A stretch of 64,000 nucleotides of DNA from Frisingicoccus caecimuris (GTDB lineage: Bacteria; Bacillota; Clostridia; Lachnospirales; Lachnospiraceae), in the NCBI RefSeq assembly GCF_004340975.1, contig NZ_SLXA01000009.1, forward strand, positions 1 to 64,000, read 5' to 3'. The position numbers were made by a program, and so were the translations under genes. The notes under the pieces are model-generated. The model saw only the letters and a program-made list of their open reading frames with translations, had not been told where the DNA came from and did not search any database. Position 1 is the stretch's first letter, and every line of letters starts with the position of its first letter. Shown in pieces: positions 16,808-25,081 of this stretch.

Positions 16808-16999
16808 TTACCCGATACTCGCTTCTGTGGTTCTCACTGCATCCTCTTTCACATCCTGTTTCTGGTTCAGTTCTTCCTCTTTCGAGAACGGTTTTTTCAC
16901 CTCTTCCATCGCATTTTTCAGCTGTCCCTGCACCGTCTCCAGCTTACGCTCTGCTTCCGCCAGTTTTTATGGGATTGCCTCCAATGCGTTATTGATCCT
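16808..16999 (-). pseudogene. C-terminal tail of a conjugative-element helicase
   Basis: The minus strand reads RINNALEAIP, a TAA, then KLAEAERKLETVQGQLKNA and EVKKPFSKEEEL to a stop. This coiled-coil tail is typical of the very large helicase/methylase-like proteins of Tn1549-type integrative elements. The in-frame TAA at about 16970 and absence of the remaining thousands of codons mark it as debris from a departed or decayed element. Confidence 0.6.
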
Positions 17000-17054
17000 G
17001 ATGATATATGCTGTCCGACATTGATCATGGCATACATTGTCTGGTAGAGTTCAT

Positions 17055-17113
17055 AAAAAAGAGGACTGAACCAGACAACCGGAACTAATGTCCGTGCGAG
17101 CTAATTCAGTCCT
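17055..17113 (-). terminator. Hairpin with T-run next to mobile-element debris
   Basis: AGGACTGAA (17062-17070) and TTCAGTCCT (17105-17113) are perfect inverted repeats with a 34-nt loop, followed on the minus strand by C and six T. The loop is long for a terminator, so an element end or a structured RNA is also possible. Confidence 0.45.
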
Positions 17114-17143
17114 AAAAATAAATATATTCAGTTATCACCGCTT

Positions 17144-17395
17144 TCATGGTATGCAAATCCATATCCAGTGTTCTGGACTCACAGTAACAAGATACGGGAA
17201 TCCCTTATAAGCAACCCTGTTCTTATCGTAAATAACAGGTTCTATCTTAGGTTTCTTTCTGTTAGTAATGATAAAGCGAAAACATTCTTGAATAAGTGGC
17301 TGGTCAAAAGCAAACAGAACTTCATTCAATTCAAAAGCAGGTCGGTTAGTCCTGCAACATATCCAAATGCATATCCAACCTCGCAGAATTCAAAA
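17144..17395 (-). pseudogene. Unrecognised coding remnant in two frames
   Basis: Minus-strand frames here read CEVGYAFGYVAGLTDLLLN then stop, and, overlapping in another frame, LNEVLFAFDQPLIQECFRF through PYLVTVSPEHWIWICIP to a stop at 17144. Composition looks protein-like, but neither piece has a proper start, and I do not recognise the family. They may be ends of two mobile-element genes. Confidence 0.3.
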
Positions 17396-17420
17396 ACTAG
17401 CCCTTTAGTAAGATTCCTTT

Positions 17421-17652
17421 TCAATACAGGCTATTTATCCATTCTTTTACTTCTACCTCAGTTACGTTGTTTAGTCTTTTTCCGCCTGCAATATTTACGT
17501 CGGGATACAGTTCCTGTAAATCCGATATGCTCTGTTCAATTCCACTGCTTCCTGACGTGCAAAACACATAGACTGTTGCCCCACTGATGTCATAACTTTC
17601 TATAAATGTCTGTATAATTCGAGGAGCTGTCCCCCACCAAATGGGATATTAA
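17421..17652 (-). pseudogene. C-terminal fragment of a flavodoxin
   Basis: Reading from 17652 the minus strand encodes the second half of a flavodoxin: YPIWWGTAPRIIQTFIESYD, VYVFCTSGSSGIEQS, then YPDVNIAGGKRLNN and a stop at 17421. The conserved YPIWWG that contacts FMN is present. The codon just before Tyr is a stop and upstream homology is lost, so the gene is decapitated. It complements the N-terminal fragment near 14.6 kb but in the wrong order. Confidence 0.75.
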
Positions 17653-17836
17653 ACTGTACCCACTCCCCGCAACCCGTTGAAAATGCGGGCTTTAACGGAA
17701 TACACAATTGTGTTTTGTGTTCTTCTTTGCTCCGTTCTCATCGTACACCTCCAGCCTATTTCCATTATAAATCTCCGACCCGATGTTGAGAATATCAGAT
17801 AAGTTCACGAGTTATAAACTAAAGGTTACAACTAAC

Positions 17837-17873
17837 AGAACCAGCAGGTATCGCATTTGTACTTGCTGGTTCT
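17837..17873 (-). terminator. Hairpin downstream of the recombinase operon
   Basis: AGAACCAGCA (17837-17846) and TGCTGGTTCT (17864-17873) form a 10-bp perfect stem. There is little T-run on either strand. It may be a weak terminator, or part of one terminus of the recombinase unit, since such units end in inverted repeats. Confidence 0.45.
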
Positions 17874-17888
17874 ATGTACTTTCAATTC

Positions 17889-18278
17889 TTATAGATTCTT
17901 AATCACGCTGAGGCTTTTCTTTTTCACGGCCTTCTGTAGTTTCTGATTCTCCGCCCGCAGCATTTCATTCTCTCTTTTTAACTCTGCTATCTGTTGCAGG
18001 AGTAATTCGATCCGGTTGTTCATCGCCATGTCGAGAATGCCCCGGCGCGGATCAACCATTCCGACCTGCCGGTCTAAGGCTTCGCTGATCTGTGACCGGA
18101 TGACCACGTTTTTGTAGAAGAATCCTTTTGATAAGCCGGTCATCTTCATCAGCTTAGAAACAGTTACCTTTTCACCGTTCTCCATCAGCTTTTTGATCGC
18201 CTCGGCTGCCACTGAGATTTTTGCCTCGCTGCGCTCCTGATTCATTTCTACCATCCTATCGTATTTGCTCATATTCAT
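17889..18278 (-). CDS. DUF6262 family protein, TnpC-like accessory of the recombinase trio
   Basis: 129-aa protein. Its first half carries an HTH-like segment (VTVSKLMKMTGLSKGFFYKN). The second half is a coiled coil (LLLQQIAELKRENEMLRAEN). This is the layout of DUF6262 and Tn554 TnpC proteins, which assist the recombinases and influence orientation or efficiency of integration. The gene overlaps the third recombinase by 23 nt. Start choice is open: ATG at 18278 or 18272, the latter having GGGGTGA at better spacing. Confidence 0.75.
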   Translation of the reverse strand: MNMSKYDRMVEMNQERSEAKISVAAEAIKKLMENGEKVTVSKLMKMTGLSKGFFYKNVVIRSQISEALDRQVGMVDPRRGILDMAMNNRIELLLQQIAELKRENEMLRAENQKLQKAVKKKSLSVIKNL

Positions 18279-19752
18279 CACCCCATCCCTGTAAGTTTTC
18301 GAGTAGGATTCTCGTCTGGATTTCTCTGGCCCTGCGGGTTTCATCTGCCAGAAGCCGATGGCTCATCTTCCTATAGTATTGCACCGCCCGGACATTCTTG
18401 TGGCCGAGGAGTTTTGCGATTGTCCAGTCATCTAAGTGCAGTTCCGTCAGTTTCACACCATAGGCCCTTCGGAACATATGGGTGTTAAAAACGAAGGGTT
18501 TTCCATTGTCATCGCGCAAATCCAGCTTTGTGATCAATCCAATTACCTTGTGCTTAATCGTTGAGTATTGGAGCGGTTTTCTGGTATCTTTTTCGTCTAC
18601 AAAAATGTACGACGTTTCCCCATATCGTTCCTCGGTACATTGGATTGCCCTCTGAATCAGCGCCGCCATCTCTGCGCTGATTGGTTTTTGGTAGGTACGT
18701 GTTTTTACCTGCTGGATAGTAATCATATCGACGCCGTTTTGCCGGAACAGGCAATCCTTCCGCAGTGTTAAGGTATCAGAGATTCGAGTGCCGAGCATCT
18801 GGTGTATGATCAGGCACCGGGTGATCTGTGCATCCAGCTTGGTGATCTGCGCATTCAGCCGCTTCAGCTCCGCATCGGAGTATGCTTTGAATTCCGGCTG
18901 AATTTCTGACGGGATATCCGTGTTCAGGAACAGCCTTTCCAGATGCTCATAACCATATTTCTTGCCGATGGTTTCCAGTACGGAACGAAGCTGTTGGATA
19001 TGTGTGCTGTTACCCCGACCACTACCTCCATCTGTCGCTTTATGCACTAAATATTCTTCAATGATTCCCCGGTCGATGTCGGCGCAGGATTCCACTTTAC
19101 TGTATTTGGAAGTCAGGTAGGCAGAAAACCGCCGCATTGTACTCAATTCGCCGCAGACCGTACTCAGCTTTTCATATTTCAGGTGCAGATAAATCGCTGC
19201 TTTGACTTCATCCCGGATGCCCTTCTGTGTGATCTTAGTAAAATTCAAGGTCTGCCGGTTGTAGATTGGATTTACCTCCAGAGGAATGCCCAAGCGGTCA
19301 AGCCGCCAGATATCCTTTTCTTTTTCTTCCCGCAGATCCTCCGGTTGTAGGAACCGAATGACCCGCCGCAGAAATCGGAGTTGATGTGCTTCCACGAAAT
19401 GCACCGTTTGATATATACTCGTTTTCTTTTCGAATATGGCAATTCCATTTAACATCATCCAGCTTTTAAATATGCTGATCCATTTGCTTTCCTCTAAATC
19501 GAGCAGACTTTGTGGTACCTTTTTCGCCCGGATTGCCTCACAGAACTGCTTAAAATAAGTCTTTTCATGTTGGATTGTGCGTAGTGTCACCTGCCTGCCC
19601 CGGCTATATAAATATCGCCGGAATTCTTCCCGCATAGTTTCTCCCGGCAATAAGGATAAATCATAAAAATCCATCTTTCCGATCATACGCAGAACACTTT
19701 TCTCTGCTCCCGCATAGCAGGCCAGTTCCCTGTAATAGAGCTTATCGTCCAT
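18256..19752 (-). CDS. Tyrosine recombinase, third member of the trio
   Basis: 498-aa phage-integrase-family recombinase. Catalytic residues are recognisable: Arg in MLGTRISDTLTL, Lys in QQVKTRTYQKPI, His-x-x-Arg in THMFRRAYGV, His in LLGHKNVRAV, and the nucleophile Tyr in QYYRKM shortly after. A SAM-like core-binding domain precedes (about 210-300). The ATG at 19752 has GGAGG 5 nt upstream and overlaps the second recombinase by 11 nt, which argues for coordinated translation. Confidence 0.88.
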   Translation of the reverse strand: MDDKLYYRELACYAGAEKSVLRMIGKMDFYDLSLLPGETMREEFRRYLYSRGRQVTLRTIQHEKTYFKQFCEAIRAKKVPQSLLDLEESKWISIFKSWMMLNGIAIFEKKTSIYQTVHFVEAHQLRFLRRVIRFLQPEDLREEKEKDIWRLDRLGIPLEVNPIYNRQTLNFTKITQKGIRDEVKAAIYLHLKYEKLSTVCGELSTMRRFSAYLTSKYSKVESCADIDRGIIEEYLVHKATDGGSGRGNSTHIQQLRSVLETIGKKYGYEHLERLFLNTDIPSEIQPEFKAYSDAELKRLNAQITKLDAQITRCLIIHQMLGTRISDTLTLRKDCLFRQNGVDMITIQQVKTRTYQKPISAEMAALIQRAIQCTEERYGETSYIFVDEKDTRKPLQYSTIKHKVIGLITKLDLRDDNGKPFVFNTHMFRRAYGVKLTELHLDDWTIAKLLGHKNVRAVQYYRKMSHRLLADETRRAREIQTRILLENLQGWGDEYEQIR

Positions 19753-21499
19753 GCCTTCCTCCTTTCTTCCTCTGTAATCCGGCGGTAAGGCTGTTGCCGG
19801 GAGTGCTGAAAAATTCATCACTTTCCCTGGCGATCCTTCTTGGCGTATAGTCGATGTACTGCTCGGTCATTTCCTCATAATTATGTCCAAGGTAATCCCG
19901 GACACCCTGCAGGGAAACACCGTTATCATAGAGCATGGTGGCTACCGTATGCCGGTAATCGTGGGACTGGAACAGGTAGTCGCCGTCCTCAATAACATTT
20001 TCCTGGCAGAATTTCTTCATCTGATAGCGGAAAGTCGCTGTGTAATATGCACCGCCGTTCTTGTTTTTAAACAGATACTCGTCAGGGCCAATCTCATTCC
20101 TCCGGATGTACACCTGCATGATCTTGTACAGCCCTTCCGCAATGGGAATCCGCTTATAGGTTTTCATCTTTGTCTGATAGATCTTGATCCAGGCATCCTG
20201 CCCATTTATTTCATAGGCATCGCCTTTCAGCATACATACCTCGCTGATCCGCAGCCCCAGGCACCACAGGTGAAGATACATACATCGGAGATGCTCCGGC
20301 AGAAGAGGCAGCTTTTCAAGTATCTCCATGCACACATCCGGCGAAACGCTCCGGTTTAAGTGTTTTGGGATCACCTTCTTCTGATAGTATTCCATGCGGA
20401 AGGGGACACGCTTCCTATGTCCCATCACAACCAGGAAGCTGAAGAAATGGTGGAGCGCCGCCAGATACTCATTAAATGTCTTAGCGGTTACACCCCTTTC
20501 TTCCAGTGTGCGGATATATTCATCAGCCATCTCTGATGTGCATTTGCTCACATCCTCACCATACTCGCTGAACCACATCAGCATAGTGTGGACTTCATTA
20601 TATTTAATCCGTATCGTGCCGATGGACTGGCTTGAAATGCCGAACTGGTATTTCATATAGTCCTTCAGGTACTGGCGGTTACATGGTAGCGCGATCTCTC
20701 CGAAGGTTACTTTTTCAAAGGAACCGCTTGGATTCACCCGGTTTTGCGGTAGATGCAGCCGCTCCAAGTACCACACATTTGCATCCCAGTTGATCTCTGC
20801 CGATTGCAGGAACACAGTTTTGATACAGAAATTCAAGCTTGGCAATAACTGTGCTTTTCTGGATTTGCTGTTTGTCTGTTCCTCCAGATACCTTTCAAAG
20901 CGCCTGACCTGTTCTGCATCCAGCAACTCGATATCCTCGATCCTCTCCGCTATGCAGAATTCGTACAGTGCCTGCAGACCGGAGAGCTTATGCTCCCGCG
21001 ACCGCTTCTCTTTGAAATCTTCCAACATGGCGTTGAGGGTAGTGAAAATCTGCTGCTTTACGGTCTGGCTGGCGGCCTTGCTGAAATCCCATACCATGTT
21101 GTTTTGGTGCCGCACAGAGTCGAACTCCATGGCAAGCGCCTGATTTGGATGATAGGGAATAAACAGTACCGTGTTATTCATCTCCCACCGGCACTGATAT
21201 CTTCCGGTCAGAGTTTCCATCTGCTTTCGTATGGCGTACTGCTTCACCCGGTCATAGGCCAGCAGATATCTTTTGGTCTGCTGTATCCTCTGATTGTGAA
21301 TCAGATAATTTTCATACTCCCGTCGGAGAAGGTAATCCATCTCATGGATGCTCCGAATGCCTGTCTGCCTTAGAAATTCCTTTAATTTATTTCGCCCGAC
21401 CGAGTCAAGCTCCGTACAGGCGTCAAGCTCCATGCAAAGCTGTATGGATAATATGCGGGGTTCTTCCGCCCGTTCTATCCGCTGTACCCATGCAGGCAT
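19742..21499 (-). CDS. Tyrosine recombinase, second member of the trio (TnpB-like)
   Basis: 585-aa recombinase, close to the length of Tn554 TnpB. Catalytic set: Arg in CLGLRISEVCML, Lys in KMKTYKRIPI, HxxR in SHDYRHTVATML, His in YLGHNYEEMT, Tyr in EQYIDYTP. A long N-terminal region (about 300 residues) carries its own DNA-binding helices. GGGGGTGA stands 6 nt before the ATG, 14 nt after the first recombinase stop. Confidence 0.9.
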   Translation of the reverse strand: MPAWVQRIERAEEPRILSIQLCMELDACTELDSVGRNKLKEFLRQTGIRSIHEMDYLLRREYENYLIHNQRIQQTKRYLLAYDRVKQYAIRKQMETLTGRYQCRWEMNNTVLFIPYHPNQALAMEFDSVRHQNNMVWDFSKAASQTVKQQIFTTLNAMLEDFKEKRSREHKLSGLQALYEFCIAERIEDIELLDAEQVRRFERYLEEQTNSKSRKAQLLPSLNFCIKTVFLQSAEINWDANVWYLERLHLPQNRVNPSGSFEKVTFGEIALPCNRQYLKDYMKYQFGISSQSIGTIRIKYNEVHTMLMWFSEYGEDVSKCTSEMADEYIRTLEERGVTAKTFNEYLAALHHFFSFLVVMGHRKRVPFRMEYYQKKVIPKHLNRSVSPDVCMEILEKLPLLPEHLRCMYLHLWCLGLRISEVCMLKGDAYEINGQDAWIKIYQTKMKTYKRIPIAEGLYKIMQVYIRRNEIGPDEYLFKNKNGGAYYTATFRYQMKKFCQENVIEDGDYLFQSHDYRHTVATMLYDNGVSLQGVRDYLGHNYEEMTEQYIDYTPRRIARESDEFFSTPGNSLTAGLQRKKGGRHGR

Positions 21500-21513
21500 T
21501 GTCGCTCACCCCC

Positions 21514-22638
21514 TTACAGCAGATCCTGTATTCCATACAGGGCTGAGTGCTTCTCGTAAAACTGCTGACTGGCCTCCAGCAGTTCGTCATCCACAATATT
21601 GAGGTACTTGATGGTGGTATCGATGTGCTTATGGCCCAGGGCCTGCTGGATCAGTTCCAGACGCCATCCGGCTTTCCGGCGCATATTGGCGAAATATCGC
21701 CGGAGCATATGCGGCGTGATGAAAATGCCGGTTTTCTCCTGAAGGCGGTTTCGCATTGAATAGACGCCATCTGCTGTTAAGGGCTGTCCCGCCGTATCCC
21801 CGGAAATATTGATGAAAAGCTTTTCCTGATGCTGTAATAGCTCCCGGTATTCCGCCAGATAGTACATGAGGAATTCAAAGGTTTCATTGCTGATCTTCGC
21901 CTTCCGGTATTCTGCGTTTTTCGCCCTTGCATGGTTCTCGTTATCATCGCGGAAATAGACGCTAATCATTTGGTGCTGATAGTCAATATCCCTGACATAA
22001 TCCACGCCAAGCAGTTCGCCGATACGAAAGCCTGTTTCCGCCAACAGCAGGATGAGGAGCTGGTCGCGGCAGTTGGTGCAGGCATTCAGGATTGTGATGA
22101 TTTCCTCCTGCTCGGCAGGCCGGACATTCCGTTCTTCCGCTTTCAAATAACCCTTAAATGCCTGATACCGCAGCTTCTTCTGTACGCCTACGGCATTGAC
22201 CGCCATATGGTAGCTGTAGGACAGCACCTTCAGGCTTCCAAGCCGTTCATACTCCGCTTCGATAAAAAGATAGAACCTGAACACATCTTCTAAGTATGCG
22301 TTACAGGTTCCATTGTGGATTGGTTTTAAGTTGTTCTCTTTATCTGACCGGTGGTTTCCTGCTTTCAGCCAGTGCAGGAAGTCTACAAAATGTTCGCTTT
22401 GTTTCTCATAGTTTAGTTCATAGACCTGCGTGATCTCTATTGGGATTTCCCTGAGATACTCCAGGTAGTAGCATATGGCAAAGGCGGCCCGCCGCACCGT
22501 ATTGGGAGAACGGTTGGCCTTTATCTTATGTTTCAGGTACTTGGAGGGCAGCAATACGATCTCCATGCTTTCCCGGTCACGGATAAAGAAATACGTTACC
22601 GCGCCCTCTGAGATTCTCTCAACGCTATATCTTCTCAT
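21514..22638 (-). CDS. Tyrosine recombinase, first member of the trio (TnpA-like)
   Basis: 374-aa recombinase, close to Tn554 TnpA in length. The core-binding domain occupies about residues 40-140. Catalytic residues: Arg in ETGFRIGELLG, HxxR in TPHMLRRYFANM, His in ALGHKHIDTT, Tyr in IKYLNI; the Lys is probably in the KNAEYRKAKIS loop. The ATG at 22638 has GGAGG 8 nt upstream. It opens the four-gene unit. A TATACT at about 22.68 kb could be a -10, but no -35 is convincing. Confidence 0.9.
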   Translation of the reverse strand: MRRYSVERISEGAVTYFFIRDRESMEIVLLPSKYLKHKIKANRSPNTVRRAAFAICYYLEYLREIPIEITQVYELNYEKQSEHFVDFLHWLKAGNHRSDKENNLKPIHNGTCNAYLEDVFRFYLFIEAEYERLGSLKVLSYSYHMAVNAVGVQKKLRYQAFKGYLKAEERNVRPAEQEEIITILNACTNCRDQLLILLLAETGFRIGELLGVDYVRDIDYQHQMISVYFRDDNENHARAKNAEYRKAKISNETFEFLMYYLAEYRELLQHQEKLFINISGDTAGQPLTADGVYSMRNRLQEKTGIFITPHMLRRYFANMRRKAGWRLELIQQALGHKHIDTTIKYLNIVDDELLEASQQFYEKHSALYGIQDLL

Positions 22639-22765
22639 TTGCTGTTCCTCCTTTCCTTCACTCGGTACACCGACAGTATACCGTGTTGTTCCGCAAATAG
22701 CTATCACAAAATCCAATAAAAAACCCGTTTTTTTCGGTCGGAAAACCACCACTACCAACAGCCGT

Positions 22766-23233
22766 TTATCCCTGCTCTCTGACCTCGGACACTCCGGTTT
22801 CTTCACCAGGAAACAGAATTTTATCCAAACCAAAGCTGGCCGCAATAGCCGCATCTACCTCCTGCATCATCCTGGCGCTGAACTGTGTTGTCACATCGCC
22901 CGCTCTGCTGTTTTCTCTATTCCGCCTCCGGCATCGTTCCCTCTCGTTCCTGTCCACGTGATGTCTGTTCCTATTTATTCCCAGGCTGACCGCAAGAGCT
23001 GTGTCCACTGCCTGCATCGTGCGATCATCGAGCCGCCCAATGTATTTGGCCAGCCTTGTCCGGTCAATTGTCCGCACCTGCTCCAACATGACGCAGGAAT
23101 TTCTGTTCAGTCCGGCCTGCCGGTAAAGCCGCACATGAGTCGGCATCCATCGTTTCTTTCTGCCAGTGATAGCTGCCGCGATCACTGTGGGACTATAATA
23201 GTTTCCTTTATCATTCTGAATAGTCATGACCAC
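22766..23233 (-). pseudogene. MazF/PemK-type toxin lacking its N-terminus, with a duplicated tail
   Basis: Residues 4-95 match the last two thirds of a MazF endoribonuclease: IQNDKGNYYSPTVIAAAITG, LPTHV-like PTHVRL, VMLEQVRTIDRTRLAKYIG, then LDDRTMQAVDTALAVSLGI. The first 25-30 residues with the conserved G-D-I-Y strand and RPVLI are missing exactly where the IS200-type element ends. After a basic linker the frame repeats a second MazF-like C-terminal helix (MMQEVDAAIAASFGLD). No antitoxin gene is adjacent. Without the N-terminal strand it is unlikely to be an active RNase. Confidence 0.7.
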
Positions 23234-23980
23234 CCGTAAAACGGGTGGCTTGTTCCAGGGCTATAAGCCCATGATACTAGGCCAGCGTCTCAAGGCGCTG
23301 GCTTTCTCTTTCGGCTGTGGGAATTCTGCTTACGCATTTTTCCCACAGCTCCGTTCAAGCCATACTGCTCTTGACTCGTCGCTACCCCTTAAGGGGTATT
23401 GATACTACTTAGCCTTAACCCTTAAAAGGGTCTTCATATTCTTTCACGCTTAACTTATCCATTGCAATATCATACTTTTCCTGCTCCTGGATATATTTCC
23501 TGATAGTGGCTTCATTTAATCCCACTGTACTAACATAATATCCCTCTGCCCAGAAATGCCGATTTCCAAATTTATACTTTAAATTTGCGTGTTTATCAAA
23601 TATCATAAGTGCGCTCTTCCCTTTTAAGTATCCCATAAAAGAAGATACACTCATCTTTGGCGGAATACTTACCAACATATGGATATGATCTTTCATCAGA
23701 TGTCCTTCGATAATCTCAACGCCTTTATAACTGCACAATTGTTTAATAATATCCCTTATATCCGCTTTGTATTGATTATAAATGATTTTTCGTCTATACT
23801 TTGGAGTGAAGACGATATGATATTTGCACATCCATTTTGTATGTGCGAGTGAATTTTCTTTCTTCGCCATAAATTACCTTTCCTTTCTGCAATATAGCCT
23901 GAACAACTTTATTGTAATCGGAAAGGTAATTTTTTTGTATAACAAATTGTCTCCGCCCGCATAGCAGGCGGTTTATTGTT
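23230..23980 (-). mobile_element. IS200/IS605-family insertion sequence (tnpA only)
   Basis: A lone Y1 transposase gene is framed by terminal hairpins: CCGCCCGCATAGCAGGCGG (23954-23972) at the left end and CCACCCGTAAAACGGGTGG (23231-23249, plus strand) at the right end of the element. Ends as subterminal palindromes, not inverted repeats, are the IS200/IS605 hallmark. Exact cleavage points need the target site. Insertion appears to have separated mazF from its 5' end. Confidence 0.75.
23415..23870 (-). CDS. tnpA: IS200-type Y1 transposase TnpA
   Basis: 151-aa single-strand transposase. The HUH motif is seen in DHIHMLVSIPP, and the nucleophilic Tyr lies in EGYYVSTVG. The N-terminal KYHIVFTPKYRRK is typical of the family. 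Length is normal and the frame is intact, so the element may be active. AGAAAGGAAAGG precedes the ATG. Confidence 0.93.
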   Translation of the reverse strand: MAKKENSLAHTKWMCKYHIVFTPKYRRKIIYNQYKADIRDIIKQLCSYKGVEIIEGHLMKDHIHMLVSIPPKMSVSSFMGYLKGKSALMIFDKHANLKYKFGNRHFWAEGYYVSTVGLNEATIRKYIQEQEKYDIAMDKLSVKEYEDPFKG

Positions 23981-24044
23981 TCACCGCTTTTCATTTTTAT
24001 TCCCAGAAAAACTCAAACCGGTTCAACAGGCTAAAGCCCATAAT

Positions 24045-24083
24045 AAAAAATGTGTAAAGTATGTTTCATTCATACCTTACACA
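24045..24083 (-). terminator. Intrinsic terminator of the LysR gene
   Basis: TGTGTAAAGTATG (24051-24063) and CATACCTTACACA (24071-24083) form a 13-bp stem with one mismatch, followed on the minus strand by six T. Confidence 0.8.
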
Positions 24084-24137
24084 TTGATTATATTCCACAT
24101 TATCCAATCATGTCTAATACCCATATCAAATCATTTT

Positions 24138-25016
24138 CTATGCCTTAAAAGCATTGATTTCTTCTATGAATTTATTCATTGCCAATGAATATGGAATATT
24201 CCTTCTCCATGCGATTACCGTACTTGCTGTTATTTCAGGATACAACCTTCTTTGAACAAGCAAATCCTCTCTCCAATATTTTGCAGCACCTTCAATCGAA
24301 ACCGGATATCCCAGCCCATGAATCGCCATAACCCCCGCGTTCGTTCCAAGATTACTGATAAAAGATACATGGAGCTTATTGAAATCCTTACCAAACCAAT
24401 TTGCGAATTCGCTCTGTACATTCTGTCTCCGTGGAAGAATAAGTGGTTTATCCAGAAGATCCTCTTTTGTAATATATTCCTTGTCCACTAATGCATCATC
24501 CGGCTTCATGCCAACAACCCAATGGTCACTTTCCATGATTCTGATATAATCGAGTCCTTCTGTATTGACCGGTTCCAAAAATAATCCAATGTCCACCAGA
24601 CCCTGATTCATCATTTCATATACTGAATCTGCCGTTGCCGTGTATAATGCGATCTGCACCATTGGGTATTTTTTCTTATACACTTTACAAATTTCTGCTA
24701 AAGTTTCAACAGCAGCAAACTCACCACAACCGACTGTAATCGTGCCTTCTATCAGCTCTTCTCTCGCCTTAATTTCATCCAGCATTTTTTCTTCCAGATC
24801 AATGATTTCCAAGGCTCTTCGTTTTAATAGTATCCCAGCCTCCGTAAGCGTGATACTACGACTCCCTCTTATAAAAAGGGCCGTGCCAAGTTCCTCCTCC
24901 AATGCAGCAAGCTGTCTTGAAAGTGTGGGCTGTGTAATATTCAATTGTTCTGCAGCTTTCGTAAAGTTCTGTTCTCTCGCCACGGTCAAAAAATATCGAA
25001 GTATTCTAATATCCAT
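24138..25016 (-). CDS. LysR-family transcriptional regulator
   Basis: 292-aa regulator. An N-terminal winged helix (RILRYFLTVAREQNFTKAAE, then TQPTLSRQLAALEEELG) is followed by a substrate-binding effector domain from about residue 90 (TITVGCGEFAAVE). The ATG at 25016 has AGAGGT 8 nt upstream. It follows the restriction gene by 65 nt on the same strand. LysR targets are usually divergent, but here the upstream gene is res, so its target is probably elsewhere. Confidence 0.88.
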   Translation of the reverse strand: MDIRILRYFLTVAREQNFTKAAEQLNITQPTLSRQLAALEEELGTALFIRGSRSITLTEAGILLKRRALEIIDLEEKMLDEIKAREELIEGTITVGCGEFAAVETLAEICKVYKKKYPMVQIALYTATADSVYEMMNQGLVDIGLFLEPVNTEGLDYIRIMESDHWVVGMKPDDALVDKEYITKEDLLDKPLILPRRQNVQSEFANWFGKDFNKLHVSFISNLGTNAGVMAIHGLGYPVSIEGAAKYWREDLLVQRRLYPEITASTVIAWRRNIPYSLAMNKFIEEINAFKA

Positions 25017-25081
25017 CTTTATATACCTCTTTTTCAGAATCCACATAAGTAAATCTGTAGAGCATATCCAAAACTCCTTTG

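Larger units (their letters stand above)
17837..22760 (-). mobile_element. Recombinase-in-trio (RIT/Tn554-like) unit
   Basis: Three different tyrosine recombinase genes lie head to tail with gaps or overlaps of about 10-15 nt, followed by a DUF6262 gene overlapping the third. RIT elements are defined by such trios, and Tn554 carries two recombinases plus the small TnpC, to which DUF6262 is related. No cargo gene is obvious inside. I could not fix the ends: the 10-bp palindrome at 17837-17873 and the region around 22.7 kb are only estimates. Confidence 0.7.

Noticed and set aside
23234-23414. Small RNA gene between the IS hairpin and tnpA
   Set aside because: The stems (for example GCCAGCGCC/GGCGCTGGC) are part of the IS200-type right end, so a separate RNA is not needed.
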